Of a DNA stretch of 64,000 nucleotides, positions 26,041 to 34,868 are shown piece after piece (position 1 is the stretch's first letter; the number at the start of each line of letters is the position of its first letter). A program made the position numbers and the translations under genes. Source of the DNA: Ruminococcus hominis (GTDB lineage Bacteria > Bacillota > Clostridia > Lachnospirales > Lachnospiraceae); the NCBI RefSeq assembly GCF_014287355.1, contig NZ_JACOPE010000001.1:3162001-3226000 (forward strand), in the 5' to 3' direction. The notes under the pieces are model-generated. The model was given only the letters and a program-made list of their open reading frames with translations, ran no database searches and was not told where the DNA came from.

Positions 26041-26967
26041 CTATATTCTATTTTCCATCCATGCCAGAATATCCTGATAAACTTGATCTCGGTCTGTCTC
26101 ATTTAACAACTCATGCCGGTCTCCTGCATACAACTGTAATGTAACATCCCTGATTCCTGACTCTTTATACTTTTCATAAACCTTACGGACACCCTTTCCG
26201 CACTTTCCGGCCGGATCTTCTACTCCTGCAGCCATAAGGATTGGAAGATGTTTCGGAATCATAAATACATTCTCTTTCTTTTCCATTCGTGTCATGCCTT
26301 CTAGCATATTGCCGTATGCATTAACTGTAAAGTGGAAAGAACAAAGAGGATCATTGACATATTCCTGGAGCTTCTCATCATCACTGGTAACCCAGTCAGC
26401 TCTTGTCTTCGGATGTTTGAATTTCTTATTAAACGTTCCGATTACCATGTCCTCAACTAATTTACTTCTATAATGGTCGCCTTTTACTACTGCAATACCT
26501 TTACACAATACCTTTCCAAAATTCAATACCGGTATCGGACGTTCCGCAACAACTCCAATTAATATTGCACCTGCAAGTCCATTGCCGTACATCTGGATAT
26601 ATTGGCGCAAAAGGATTGAACCCATACTATGTCCTAACATAAAGTATGGAACATCCGGATATTTCTTTGTAGTCTTTGTTCGAAGCATATGCATGTCTGC
26701 AAGCAGACACGCATTGCCATATTCTTTTTGAAAATATCCATATTCTAGCTTACTCTGAACAGATTTACCATGTCCTAGATGATCGTTACCAACTACATAA
26801 ATACCTTGTTCACTTAAAAACTGGGCGAATTCATCATAGCGATCTACATATTCTATCATTCCATGACAAATCTGCAGTACTGCTTTTATTTCCCCTTCTG
26901 GTTTCCATTCAATTGTATGGATTTCAGTATTACCATCTTTTGATGGAAAATAAAATTCATCTTTCAT
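26041..26967 (-). CDS. Alpha/beta hydrolase (monoacylglycerol lipase / lysophospholipase-like)
   Basis: This 308-residue serine hydrolase has the nucleophile elbow LGHSMGSILL, an oxyanion region ICHGMIEYVDRYDEFAQFL and the acid/His pair in PAGKCGKG and YAGDRHELLNE. The pattern DHLGHGKS is typical of monoglyceride-lipase-like proteins. No signal peptide is seen. It starts 8 bases after citrate synthase ends and is co-transcribed with it, without an obvious metabolic link. The substrate is likely a lipid ester. Confidence 0.85.
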   Translation of the reverse strand: MKDEFYFPSKDGNTEIHTIEWKPEGEIKAVLQICHGMIEYVDRYDEFAQFLSEQGIYVVGNDHLGHGKSVQSKLEYGYFQKEYGNACLLADMHMLRTKTTKKYPDVPYFMLGHSMGSILLRQYIQMYGNGLAGAILIGVVAERPIPVLNFGKVLCKGIAVVKGDHYRSKLVEDMVIGTFNKKFKHPKTRADWVTSDDEKLQEYVNDPLCSFHFTVNAYGNMLEGMTRMEKKENVFMIPKHLPILMAAGVEDPAGKCGKGVRKVYEKYKESGIRDVTLQLYAGDRHELLNETDRDQVYQDILAWMENRI

Positions 26968-26975
26968 GTTAACCT

Positions 26976-28343
26976 CTACCTGTCATCTAATTTAATATAA
27001 TCTCGATATGGTGCAAGCGGTTTGTATGCCGGTCGAATAATTTTATCTACATTCTTCAGCTCTTCGAGACGATGTGCACTCCATCCAACGATACGTGCAG
27101 CTGCAAAAATTGGTGTATATAATGCTGGTGGAAGATCTAACATGCTATATACCAGGCCACTGTAAAAATCAACGTTGGCATTAACACCCTTATACATCTT
27201 ACGTTTTTGTGCAATTACTTCCGGTGCCATCTTCTCTACTTTCTCGTATAATGCATACTCTTTCTCGCAGCCTTTTTCAATTGCAAGCTCTTTTACAAAC
27301 TTCTTAAATATCTCAGCACGTGGGTCTGATACAGAATAAATCGCATGTCCCATTCCATAAATCAGTCCTTTGCGGTCAAATACTTCTTTATTCAGCAGCG
27401 CTTCCAGATAACCTCTGACCTCATCATCATCTGTCCAATCTTTCACACAGAACTTCATATCTTCAAACATCTGCGTTACCTTAATATTCGCACCGCCATG
27501 CTTTGGTCCTTTTAAAGAAGCCATTGCTGCAGAAATAGTAGAATATGTATCTGTTCCCGAAGAAGTAACCACATGGGTTGTAAACGTTGAGTTGTTACCA
27601 CCGCCATGGTCCATATGCAGAACCAGGGCCATATCCAGAATCTCTGCTTCCAGTGCGGTATACTGTCGATTTTCACGAAGCATCATCAAAATATTCTCTG
27701 CCGTTGATAATGACGGATCTGGTGCATAAATATATAAATCCTGACCTCTTCGATAGTTATACGCATGATACCCATATACCATCAACATCGGAAACTGAGC
27801 AATCAAATTCAGGCACTGACGTAAAACATTAGGAATATCTGTATCGTCTGCCTTCACATCATAAGAATATAATTGTAAAATACAGCGTGAAATATTATTC
27901 ATCATATCTCTGCTCGGTGCTTTCATAATTACATCTCGAACAAAGTTCGGCGGAAGCATCCTGCGCTGTGCTAACATCTGCTGAAAATCTTTTAATTCTG
28001 TCACATTCGGCAATTCACCAAAAAGGAGCAAATATGCGGTCTCTTCAAATCCTGAATGCTTGGCATCCAAAAATCCTTTTACCAAATCTTTGATGTTATA
28101 TCCGCGATAATAGAGATTACCTGCACACGGCACTTCTTCTCCGTCCACAATCTTCTTTGCACAAACATCTGATATATTTGTCAGTCCTGCTAATACACCT
28201 TTACCATTCAAGTCACGCAATCCACGTTTTACCTCATACTTTTCATATAAGTCTCTGTCGATTGCATTATTCTCCTCACACTTACGTGCTAATTGCTGGA
28301 TTGCAGGAGTGTTGTTAAATAAAATGTCGTCTACATCTCTCAT
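26976..28343 (-). CDS. gltA: Citrate synthase
   Basis: It condenses oxaloacetate and acetyl-CoA to citrate. Active-site regions are LHMDHGGGNNSTFTTHVVTS, GPKHGGANIKV and GMGHAIYSVSDPRA; a C-terminal Arg lies in AARIVGWSAHRLEEL. The protein has an N-terminal extension of about 60 residues, common in clostridial citrate synthases. With the aconitase at 34.9 kb it suggests a partial oxidative TCA branch towards 2-oxoglutarate and glutamate. A -35/-10 promoter lies just upstream, and an AAGGAGGAGC ribosome site precedes the ATG. Confidence 0.94.
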   Translation of the reverse strand: MRDVDDILFNNTPAIQQLARKCEENNAIDRDLYEKYEVKRGLRDLNGKGVLAGLTNISDVCAKKIVDGEEVPCAGNLYYRGYNIKDLVKGFLDAKHSGFEETAYLLLFGELPNVTELKDFQQMLAQRRMLPPNFVRDVIMKAPSRDMMNNISRCILQLYSYDVKADDTDIPNVLRQCLNLIAQFPMLMVYGYHAYNYRRGQDLYIYAPDPSLSTAENILMMLRENRQYTALEAEILDMALVLHMDHGGGNNSTFTTHVVTSSGTDTYSTISAAMASLKGPKHGGANIKVTQMFEDMKFCVKDWTDDDEVRGYLEALLNKEVFDRKGLIYGMGHAIYSVSDPRAEIFKKFVKELAIEKGCEKEYALYEKVEKMAPEVIAQKRKMYKGVNANVDFYSGLVYSMLDLPPALYTPIFAAARIVGWSAHRLEELKNVDKIIRPAYKPLAPYRDYIKLDDR

Positions 28344-28374
28344 TGTTGCTCCTCCTTCACGTCGTATTCATTTC

Positions 28375-28403
28375 ATTATACTAAAACTTTACCTATTATA
28401 CAA
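28375..28403 (-). promoter_or_regulatory. Citrate synthase promoter (TTGTAT-17-TATAAT)
   Basis: A -10 TATAAT (28380-28375) and a -35 TTGTAT (28403-28398) are separated by 17 bases upstream of gltA. A second TATAAT-like box overlaps the -35 region. The -35 side is palindromic (ATACAATTCATTGTAT), a possible operator. Confidence 0.65.
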
Positions 28404-28451
28404 TGAATTGTATATTAAATTTTACACTAACAGGTTATAAAGTTTTTATAT

Positions 28452-29327
28452 TTATTGCTCTGCACTCGATAAAATATTACTCAATCTTGCGAATTCCTCT
28501 AGAGTCAAAGCTTCACCTCGCACACTTGCTCCCTTACCAAGAGTTTCAATTGCAGCTTCAATTTCTTCTTTGCTAAATTGAATTTCGGGTGAGTTTTTCA
28601 AACCATTCACAAGCGTTTTTCGCCTCTGATTAAATGAGGCACGAATAATCCGGAACATCAATTTTTCATCTGCAACCTGTACCGGTGGTTCCTCATATCT
28701 CTCAAGACGGATTACCGCAGACCCGACTTTCGGACGAGGCATAAAACAGTTTGGCGGTACATTTGCCACTATATATGGTTTTGCGTAATACTGTACTGCA
28801 AGTGACAATGCTCCATAATCTTTTGTTCCCGGTCCGACCTGCATACGGTCTGCTACTTCCTTCTGTACCATAACCGTAATGCTCTTCAGGGGAACATGAT
28901 TCTCAAATAATCCCATAATAATCGGTGTTGTAATATAATATGGCAGGTTCGCTACCACTTTGATCGGCTTTCCGTCATTTTCCTCTTCTGCTAATTTTGC
29001 AAGATTCACCTTTAAAACATCCTGGTTTATAATCTGAACATTGTCATATTCTGACAATGTATCTTCCAGAATCGGAATCAATGTCTTATCAATCTCTACT
29101 GCAACTACTTTCCCCGCTGCACATGCCAGATACTGTGTCATAGTCCCAATCCCTGGTCCAATCTCTAATACCATATCATCCTTTGTAATTTCTGCCGAAG
29201 CAATAATTTTATCTAATACGTGTGTATCAATCAAAAAATTCTGTCCAAATTTCTTCTGAAATGAAAAATTATATTTTTGTAATACAGCAATTGTATTTTG
29301 CGGATTCCCTAATGTAGGTTCTTTCAT
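28452..29327 (-). CDS. rsmA: 16S rRNA (adenine1518-N6/adenine1519-N6)-dimethyltransferase
   Basis: RsmA/KsgA dimethylates two adenines in helix 45 of 16S rRNA. Motifs are FGQNFLIDTHVLDKI, the SAM site LEIGPGIGTMTQYLA and the catalytic NLPYYITTPII. The C-terminal domain has FNQRRKTLVNGLKN. The start is taken as the ATG at 29327, with GGAG 7 bases upstream. It follows tatD, as in Bacillus (yabD...ksgA), and is on the origin-proximal synteny path. Confidence 0.96.
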   Translation of the reverse strand: MKEPTLGNPQNTIAVLQKYNFSFQKKFGQNFLIDTHVLDKIIASAEITKDDMVLEIGPGIGTMTQYLACAAGKVVAVEIDKTLIPILEDTLSEYDNVQIINQDVLKVNLAKLAEEENDGKPIKVVANLPYYITTPIIMGLFENHVPLKSITVMVQKEVADRMQVGPGTKDYGALSLAVQYYAKPYIVANVPPNCFMPRPKVGSAVIRLERYEEPPVQVADEKLMFRIIRASFNQRRKTLVNGLKNSPEIQFSKEEIEAAIETLGKGASVRGEALTLEEFARLSNILSSAEQ

Positions 29328-29387
29328 CAAATTTCTCCTCTTTTATATCCCCTGCTCTATACATCTAAGTTCTCACAGGATTTACTT

Positions 29388-30155
29388 TTATCTATCTAAG
29401 CCATAAAATTTTCTTGCATTCTCTTCTGTCACAGCAATCACTTCTTCCGTAGTAGTTCCTTTCAACTGTGCAATTGTCTGTGCCACATAAATCAGATTCG
29501 AAGATGCATTTCTCTTTCCACGATTCGGTTCCGGTGCAAGATATGGACAATCTGTTTCCAAAACAATATGCGACAATGGTACTGCTTTTACAACTTCCTT
29601 TAATTTTTTTGCATTCTTAAATGTCACAACGCCGCCAATACCTAACAGATAACCCATTTTGACATATTCTTCTGCCATCTCTTTTGAATACGAATAGCAA
29701 TGAATAATCGCCTTCATATCAGCTGCATGTTCTTTCATAATCTCCATTGTATCCTGAGCAGCTTCTCTGCTATGAATGTTAACCGGCATATTTAGCTTTC
29801 TCGCCAGCTGTAGTTGACATATAAACCATTCTTTCTGAATTTCATGCTGCTCTTTATCCCAATAATAATCCAGTCCGATCTCTCCTACTGCCACGATTTT
29901 CTCTTCATGAAGTAATTGTTCCATCCGGGCAAAATTCTCTTCATTCAAATCACCCACTTCATCCGGATGTACTCCAATCATCCCATATACAAATGAGTAT
30001 CTTCTTGTTAATTCAAGTACACGCTCCCAGGAATCTACCGTAGCACTTGCATCAACGATCGTTCCAACGCCTTGTTCCTGCATAGAACTTAATATCCGGT
30101 CTCTGTCCTCATCAAATTGTTTATCATCATAATGTGCATGTGTATCAAATATCAT
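29388..30155 (-). CDS. tatD: TatD-family metal-dependent DNase
   Basis: The amidohydrolase-fold nuclease has metal ligands in FDTHAHYDDKQF, VGEIGLDYYWD, VNIHSREAAQD and LETDCPYLAPEPNRGKRN. The true start is the ATG at 30155, behind AAGGATAA. The longer frame to 30230 overlaps the upstream gene and lacks a ribosome site. It begins one base after the stop of the sigma-like gene, so the two are translationally coupled. Confidence 0.92.
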   Translation of the reverse strand: MIFDTHAHYDDKQFDEDRDRILSSMQEQGVGTIVDASATVDSWERVLELTRRYSFVYGMIGVHPDEVGDLNEENFARMEQLLHEEKIVAVGEIGLDYYWDKEQHEIQKEWFICQLQLARKLNMPVNIHSREAAQDTMEIMKEHAADMKAIIHCYSYSKEMAEEYVKMGYLLGIGGVVTFKNAKKLKEVVKAVPLSHIVLETDCPYLAPEPNRGKRNASSNLIYVAQTIAQLKGTTTEEVIAVTEENARKFYGLDR

Positions 30156-30156
30156 G

Positions 30157-30915
30157 TTAGTTATCCTTATATTCTTTAAACTTATCGTACATCTCTTCAC
30201 CTGCCAGTTTGATGATATCCAAAATCTCATCCTCAGATATCTTCATATGTTCTGCAAGCTCACTCATCGTAATTCCACGGCCTTTTTCATCTGCCATTTT
30301 ATGCAATGTCTCATCCAGATTGTTAACCTGGTTTTCCATCTTTTTATCACGGCGTTTTAATTCTTTATGCTCTTCCATCATCGCCAGAATTCCCTGTCTG
30401 ATTTCCTGCTGAATAAATGCATCTGCATCATCTTCCGGAAGCATATCTAACGCTAAGATCAAACTGACATTCCCTTCCTGCACACAATCGCCAAGATAAA
30501 TTCCTTCCTCATGAAGTTCTTTCGCAATCTCTACTACCTGTGGAAGATAAAGCTCTATCAATCTGCTCTTTGCAAGCGCATCCTGTGCAACTGCCTTCTT
30601 TAAAAGTTCTGCTCTCTCGCCCTCCTGCTCTTGCTTCATAGCTTTCAAATCTTCTGTATACTCCGCCAAATACTGCTTTTCTTCATCTGAAAATTTGCTC
30701 TCATCTATCTGTTCTGTTGTTTGCTGTTTATAATATCCTGACACAACAATCTTCTGCGACATCAAAAAATCATATACTAACAGCATCTGTTCCTCTGTCA
30801 GCCCATCCTCTGCAAAAAATTCTTTAATCTGTTCATTTGTCAAACGTTTATCCTGTACATCTGCCTGTTCCAGCAGCTCTTCTAATTTCTTACGAAACTG
30901 TGATTGATCAATCAT
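30157..30915 (-). CDS. Sigma-70-like protein lacking region 4
   Basis: The N-terminal part (EQIKEFFAEDGLTEEQMLLVYDF) resembles sigma region 1.1. The middle LYLPQVVEIAKELHEEGIY and DCVQEGNVSLILALDML match region 2 core-binding patterns. GITMSELAEHMKISEDEILD resembles region 3. No region 4 helix-turn-helix for -35 recognition follows: the protein ends 20 residues later at 252 aa. It could be an RNA polymerase-associated regulator rather than a working sigma factor. It is coupled to tatD and separated from the beta-propeller gene by a hairpin. Confidence 0.65.
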   Translation of the reverse strand: MIDQSQFRKKLEELLEQADVQDKRLTNEQIKEFFAEDGLTEEQMLLVYDFLMSQKIVVSGYYKQQTTEQIDESKFSDEEKQYLAEYTEDLKAMKQEQEGERAELLKKAVAQDALAKSRLIELYLPQVVEIAKELHEEGIYLGDCVQEGNVSLILALDMLPEDDADAFIQQEIRQGILAMMEEHKELKRRDKKMENQVNNLDETLHKMADEKGRGITMSELAEHMKISEDEILDIIKLAGEEMYDKFKEYKDN

Positions 30916-30935
30916 ATTTTCCTCCCGATAATTTT

Positions 30936-30977
30936 AAATCTATCCGATATAATGTATTTATTATATCGGATAGATTT
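30936..30977 (-). terminator. Terminator after beta-propeller gene
   Basis: A perfect 17-bp stem (AAATCTATCCGATATAA and its complement) encloses a loop of about 8 bases. It separates the ECF sigma/beta-propeller pair from the sigma-like/tatD pair. Confidence 0.8.
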
Positions 30978-31003
30978 GCATTTGACAATTCCAGAATCTT
31001 ACT

Positions 31004-33046
31004 CTATAAAACGATATCGTCTACTTTCTTAAATCCATTTAATTCATATTTTTCGACTGTATTTCCAGATACGAGAAAAAAATATTCCCCTGCATACAGA
31101 CCTCTTACATTTCCATAACCGGTCATTTCTCTTTCAAATAAACACTTAAAGCCCGATTCATCATAGGAAAAGATATAATATTTTGTATTCTCCCCATAAG
31201 CTACAAAACCAATCATATTTTTTTCGACATCTATCATTGCCGCCTTATACTCATATGTGACATTGGTCGAATAACAATCTTCCATTACATACTTCTGCAC
31301 TTCCGCTACATCTTCCGGATTCGAAATATCAAACATGGATAATTTCACACCATTCGTAGTTGTACCTGTGTCATCAACATCCATTCCAATCCCCAGCAGC
31401 AACCCATCTCCATACGGATGCAGATATTCGGAAAATCCAGGGATTTTCAACTCCCCGATTATCTGTGGATTTTTTGGATCTGACAAATCTATTGAAAACA
31501 ATGGATCTGTCTGTTTATATGTTACAACATAACCTGTTTTGCCAATAAATCTTGCAGAATAAACTTGTTCATCCTTTGCAATATCCTCAATCTTAGATAA
31601 TTCATTCAATTTGTCATCCAAGATATAAAGATAATTAGTATCTTCTTGTTTCGCAATTTCTGAATCTGCTGAATCTCCAAACAAAACCAGTGGCATGATT
31701 CCTGAATCTCCATTTGAACTCACAGTCGTAACAAGACGAAGATTCCCCTCGTATTCATCTAAACTAAATGAATCATTCAATGTTCCGTCAATTCTTGTCT
31801 GTCCGACAGCTTTCAATATTCCGTCCTTATAAGAAATTTTTCTAATACATGTCTGAGTTACATCAGAGTCATCGGAATTATAATACGATTCACATACATA
31901 AATATTGTTCTTGCTGACATATACCAGTCCGGAACATCCAAAGATTGCTTTGCTGTCCACTTTTTCTTCCGGGTTCTTCAACGAGAAAGAACTTACCACT
32001 GTATAAGTATCACCCCTTACATACTGTGGCATACAAATATTACTGTCCTCTACTAATTTACCCTGTACACTCGGAACATATTCTCCAATCGCATCTCGTC
32101 CGTTTACAATGGATGCATTAAAATCACTTAATAAATATACATAATCTCCACTTACACGCATAGTGTTATAGTTCCCACTCTGCGTTACTTTTCCTTTAGA
32201 CATTGGTTTATCCGGATTGCTGACATCATAAATCTCGGCTGTTGTTACAATGCGATAACTATATGAATCTGTTTCGTCCCCATAATAAGACTCTGTATAA
32301 ACAACGACCAGTTGATCATCTTTAATATAAATTTCCCTAATATCTTGATTCTTCTCAAGGCGAATCGTAGCAGCCTGCTCCATATTCTGCTTCTCGATAT
32401 TCACAATCTCTATTCTATTATTGTACATGGTATACAAATTCTTACCATCTGTCTTTACGATATCGCCCTCTCCGACTCCATCTTCTCTGACATTCGTATC
32501 TGAATAATCTGATGCTGTCACACCACTATCTACCGCTTGCATCACAGATGTGTCTGAGGATGCCACTGCTTTTTCCGATGAACTGTCCATGGATGCACCT
32601 TCAGCACTATATGTTGCAGCACCACCTCTTGCTTGCACTGACTGGCTCTCTTCCTGCGCTTTAACATAATCATAAACTTCATCATAATCTTTAGCCGATG
32701 CAATCTGGGTCCCCGCTGCTGCCTTCTCCGTGTTTTTTGATTTTGTTTTTTCCTTCAATGATGCCGTATAATTGGAATCTGACTTCTTATCCAACTCTAC
32801 CCCTACAGCAGTTCCTCCTACTATCACCGCACAACATGCTGCTGCGATTGCTGTATATATCGGCTTCCATCTCTTTACCTTTTGTTCAGTATGTTCCCGC
32901 AGCATCAATTCGATTCGCTCCGGTTTTAACTTATCCGGAACTTCTATTTTATCTGCTTCTTCACGAAGCTCATTCCCTATCTTTCTGTCCTTCTCATCTT
33001 CAAACTGTTCTTCTGTAACATGACTTTTCAACTCTTTTCCGCTCAT
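31004..33046 (-). CDS. Membrane-anchored beta-propeller protein, probable anti-sigma partner
   Basis: This 680-residue protein has a cytoplasmic N-terminus of about 65 residues (including EVPDKLKPERIELMLREHTE, like N-termini of Firmicutes anti-sigma proteins). One membrane helix follows (YTAIAAACCAVIVGGTAVGV), then a Ser-rich linker and a large extracellular beta-propeller of the PF09826 type (DGVGEGDIVKTDGKNLYTMYNN). Its gene starts 15 bases after the ECF sigma gene, so it probably holds the sigma factor at the membrane and responds to an envelope cue. That role is inferred from gene pairing; the propeller domain is recognised by pattern. Confidence 0.75.
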   Translation of the reverse strand: MSGKELKSHVTEEQFEDEKDRKIGNELREEADKIEVPDKLKPERIELMLREHTEQKVKRWKPIYTAIAAACCAVIVGGTAVGVELDKKSDSNYTASLKEKTKSKNTEKAAAGTQIASAKDYDEVYDYVKAQEESQSVQARGGAATYSAEGASMDSSSEKAVASSDTSVMQAVDSGVTASDYSDTNVREDGVGEGDIVKTDGKNLYTMYNNRIEIVNIEKQNMEQAATIRLEKNQDIREIYIKDDQLVVVYTESYYGDETDSYSYRIVTTAEIYDVSNPDKPMSKGKVTQSGNYNTMRVSGDYVYLLSDFNASIVNGRDAIGEYVPSVQGKLVEDSNICMPQYVRGDTYTVVSSFSLKNPEEKVDSKAIFGCSGLVYVSKNNIYVCESYYNSDDSDVTQTCIRKISYKDGILKAVGQTRIDGTLNDSFSLDEYEGNLRLVTTVSSNGDSGIMPLVLFGDSADSEIAKQEDTNYLYILDDKLNELSKIEDIAKDEQVYSARFIGKTGYVVTYKQTDPLFSIDLSDPKNPQIIGELKIPGFSEYLHPYGDGLLLGIGMDVDDTGTTTNGVKLSMFDISNPEDVAEVQKYVMEDCYSTNVTYEYKAAMIDVEKNMIGFVAYGENTKYYIFSYDESGFKCLFEREMTGYGNVRGLYAGEYFFLVSGNTVEKYELNGFKKVDDIVL

Positions 33047-33061
33047 AATTCCAACTCCCTT

Positions 33062-33574
33062 CTATGCAAGATTCTTACGAAGCTTCTCCAATGCTCTTGA
33101 CTTTTTCGAACGCACTGTAGCCGGATTCATAGCCAACATATGTCCTATCTCTTCGCTGGAATATCCTTCTAAAATAGAACAAGATAAAATCATCCTCTCT
33201 TCACCATCTAACATCTGAAATGCTTGTAAAAGATCATAATTCTCTTCCTGCGATACCTCTTCTGCCGTAATCTCATCCTTTAATTCTTCCGTCTCACTGT
33301 TCTGCTTGAAATGCTTTTTACACTGATTCATCAATATCGTAAAAATCCAGCTGCGGAAAGACTCTTCTTTTTTCAATTTTTTTATGTTCTCATATGCGGC
33401 AATAACAGTCTCACTTACAACATCTTCCGCATCCTGGCTATGTTTCATTGTATATAACGCAAATTTATAAAGTTCCTGATAAAGTTGTGCATATAACTCG
33501 GAAAATGCTTTTATATCTCCTCGCTTTGCCTTATGAATCAACTTTAATTCAGAATTAAACTCATAACGACTCAT
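33062..33574 (-). CDS. ECF-type RNA polymerase sigma factor
   Basis: The 170-residue protein has region 2 (YKFALYTMKHSQDAEDVVSETVIAAYENI, with the RSWIFTILMNQCKKHF segment) and region 4 (LDGEERMILSCSILEGYSSEEIGHMLAMNPATVRSKKSRALEKLRK). Region 3 is absent, as in ECF factors. It is the first gene of a pair with the beta-propeller membrane protein. A possible autoregulated promoter, TGCAAC about 18 bases before CTCTAATA on the minus strand near 33607-33640, resembles ECF-type elements; this is a weak call. Confidence 0.9.
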   Translation of the reverse strand: MSRYEFNSELKLIHKAKRGDIKAFSELYAQLYQELYKFALYTMKHSQDAEDVVSETVIAAYENIKKLKKEESFRSWIFTILMNQCKKHFKQNSETEELKDEITAEEVSQEENYDLLQAFQMLDGEERMILSCSILEGYSSEEIGHMLAMNPATVRSKKSRALEKLRKNLA

Positions 33575-33704
33575 GCATCCGCCCCCTTTCTTTTTTCTTG
33601 TATATCTATTAGAGTTAAAAAATCTGTCTTTTGTTGCATGATTTCTGATTTTATTTTACCATACAAATCTTGCAATTTATCCACATCCTGTGCTAAAGTA
33701 AAAA

Positions 33705-33874
33705 AAAGCATATTTCTTATGAATTCTAAGGTGACCAATCACCATCTATATTCTAATAACATTTCGGAAATCTATGCTTTAATACCAAACAATATATAAA
33801 AAACAGCAGAGGACTGAAAGTAATTAGAGATAAAGAGAGTTCCTTCTGCAAAGAGGAGGAAAAATGAATACTGA
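33705..33874. repeat. Left inverted-repeat flank of Rpn element
   Basis: Sequence from AAAAGCATATTTCTTATGAA to the Rpn start region recurs inverted at about 38320-38485, with high identity. The block contains the Rpn ribosome site (AGAGGAGGAAAAATG) and a short palindrome GGTGACCAATCACC at 33730-33743, which in the other copy is replaced by a different palindrome. It marks the boundary of the element. Confidence 0.8.
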
Positions 33875-34823
33875 GTTGAAAAATGCTGTATTAGCAACAG
33901 ACCTTAAAGCACAGTATGATGCTTGTGCAAAAAAACTGCTTGGCTATAAAGACATACTGGCGCAAATCTTGATAGGGGCGGTCGAAGAATTTCAAAGGAT
34001 GTCCCCGGAAGAAGTGAAACCATTGATTGAAGACGATATACATATTGGAAAGGTCCCTATTGACCCAGGTCTTACCAATGCAGTTGTCAGAGTGGACGAA
34101 GATGGCAAAGAAATCATAGGAATGAATACAGTAAATGAAGAGGTGAACGCCGGATACATTTTATTTGATATTATTTTTTATGTGCGCTTGAAAGCGGGAC
34201 GCTCGAAGATTATTATAAATGTAGAAGCTCAGAGAAAAGAACCGGCAGAATATGATATTCTTAACCGAGCTGTCTTTTACGCCAGTCGAGAAATTTCGTC
34301 CCAAAAGAACCGGGAGTTTGTAAATAGCAATTATAACGATATTAAAAAAGTTTATTCAATTTGGATATGTATGAACATGTCAGAGAACAGCATGAACCAT
34401 ATTCATCTGACAAATGATACAATTATAGGAAATCAGGTCTGGAAAGGAAACGAGGATTTGGTGAATATCGTTATGATAGGGCTGGCAAAAGAAATCTCAC
34501 CTAAAGAAGAAAAACATGAACTACACCGGCTTCTGGGAGCGTTGTTGTCAGAAACATTAAACGAAGAAGAAAAATTAGATATACTCAAAAATGAATATCA
34601 TATACCGATGGAAAAATCAATAAAGGAGGATGTGAAAGTAATGTGTAATTTAAGTGAAGGAATAGAAGAGCGTGGAATAATAAAAGGACGGACAGAACTT
34701 CTTAAACAGCAAGTCCGAAAGAAGCTCGCCAAAGGGCAGTGCGTGGAAGTTATAGCAGAGGATCTGGTGGAAGAAGTTGAGGTTATTCAGACAATTGTGG
34801 ATGAGATCCAAACAAAGGAATAG
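33864..34823 (+). CDS. Rpn-family PD-(D/E)XK nuclease / transposase-like protein
   Basis: This 319-residue protein belongs to the Rpn/YhgA-like recombination-promoting nuclease family, common in Lachnospiraceae. The PD-(D/E)XK signature is visible as ILFDIIFYVR followed by IIINVEAQR (Asp...Glu-X-Gln). The C-terminal segment KGRTELLKQQVRKKLAKGQ is the typical basic helix. It is one of few plus-strand genes, and a partial copy lies in inverted orientation at 38.05-38.33 kb. Both copies share 5' flanks, so the unit moved or duplicated as an element. A strong GAGGAGG ribosome site precedes the ATG. Confidence 0.85.
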   Translation: MNTELKNAVLATDLKAQYDACAKKLLGYKDILAQILIGAVEEFQRMSPEEVKPLIEDDIHIGKVPIDPGLTNAVVRVDEDGKEIIGMNTVNEEVNAGYILFDIIFYVRLKAGRSKIIINVEAQRKEPAEYDILNRAVFYASREISSQKNREFVNSNYNDIKKVYSIWICMNMSENSMNHIHLTNDTIIGNQVWKGNEDLVNIVMIGLAKEISPKEEKHELHRLLGALLSETLNEEEKLDILKNEYHIPMEKSIKEDVKVMCNLSEGIEERGIIKGRTELLKQQVRKKLAKGQCVEVIAEDLVEEVEVIQTIVDEIQTKE

Positions 34824-34829
34824 ATCTCG

Positions 34830-34865
34830 AAAAAAGGGAGCTATCGCAATGCGACAGCTCCCCTC
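34830..34865. terminator. Bidirectional terminator between Rpn gene and aconitase
   Basis: The stem GGGAGCTRTCGC / GCGAYAGCTCCC with a 3-base loop lies between convergent genes. On the minus strand it runs into six T residues and terminates acn. On the plus strand it can end the Rpn transcript. Confidence 0.85.
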
Positions 34866-34868
34866 TTC

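Noticed and set aside
30156..30230. Longer TatD start (MRFWISSNW...)
   Set aside because: It overlaps the upstream sigma-like gene out of frame and lacks a ribosome site. The conserved protein begins at MIFDTHAHYD.
33677..33685. A perfect TTATCCACA DnaA box upstream of the Rpn element
   Set aside because: It stands alone, with no cluster or AT-rich partner sites. A single 9-mer is expected by chance in DNA of this size.
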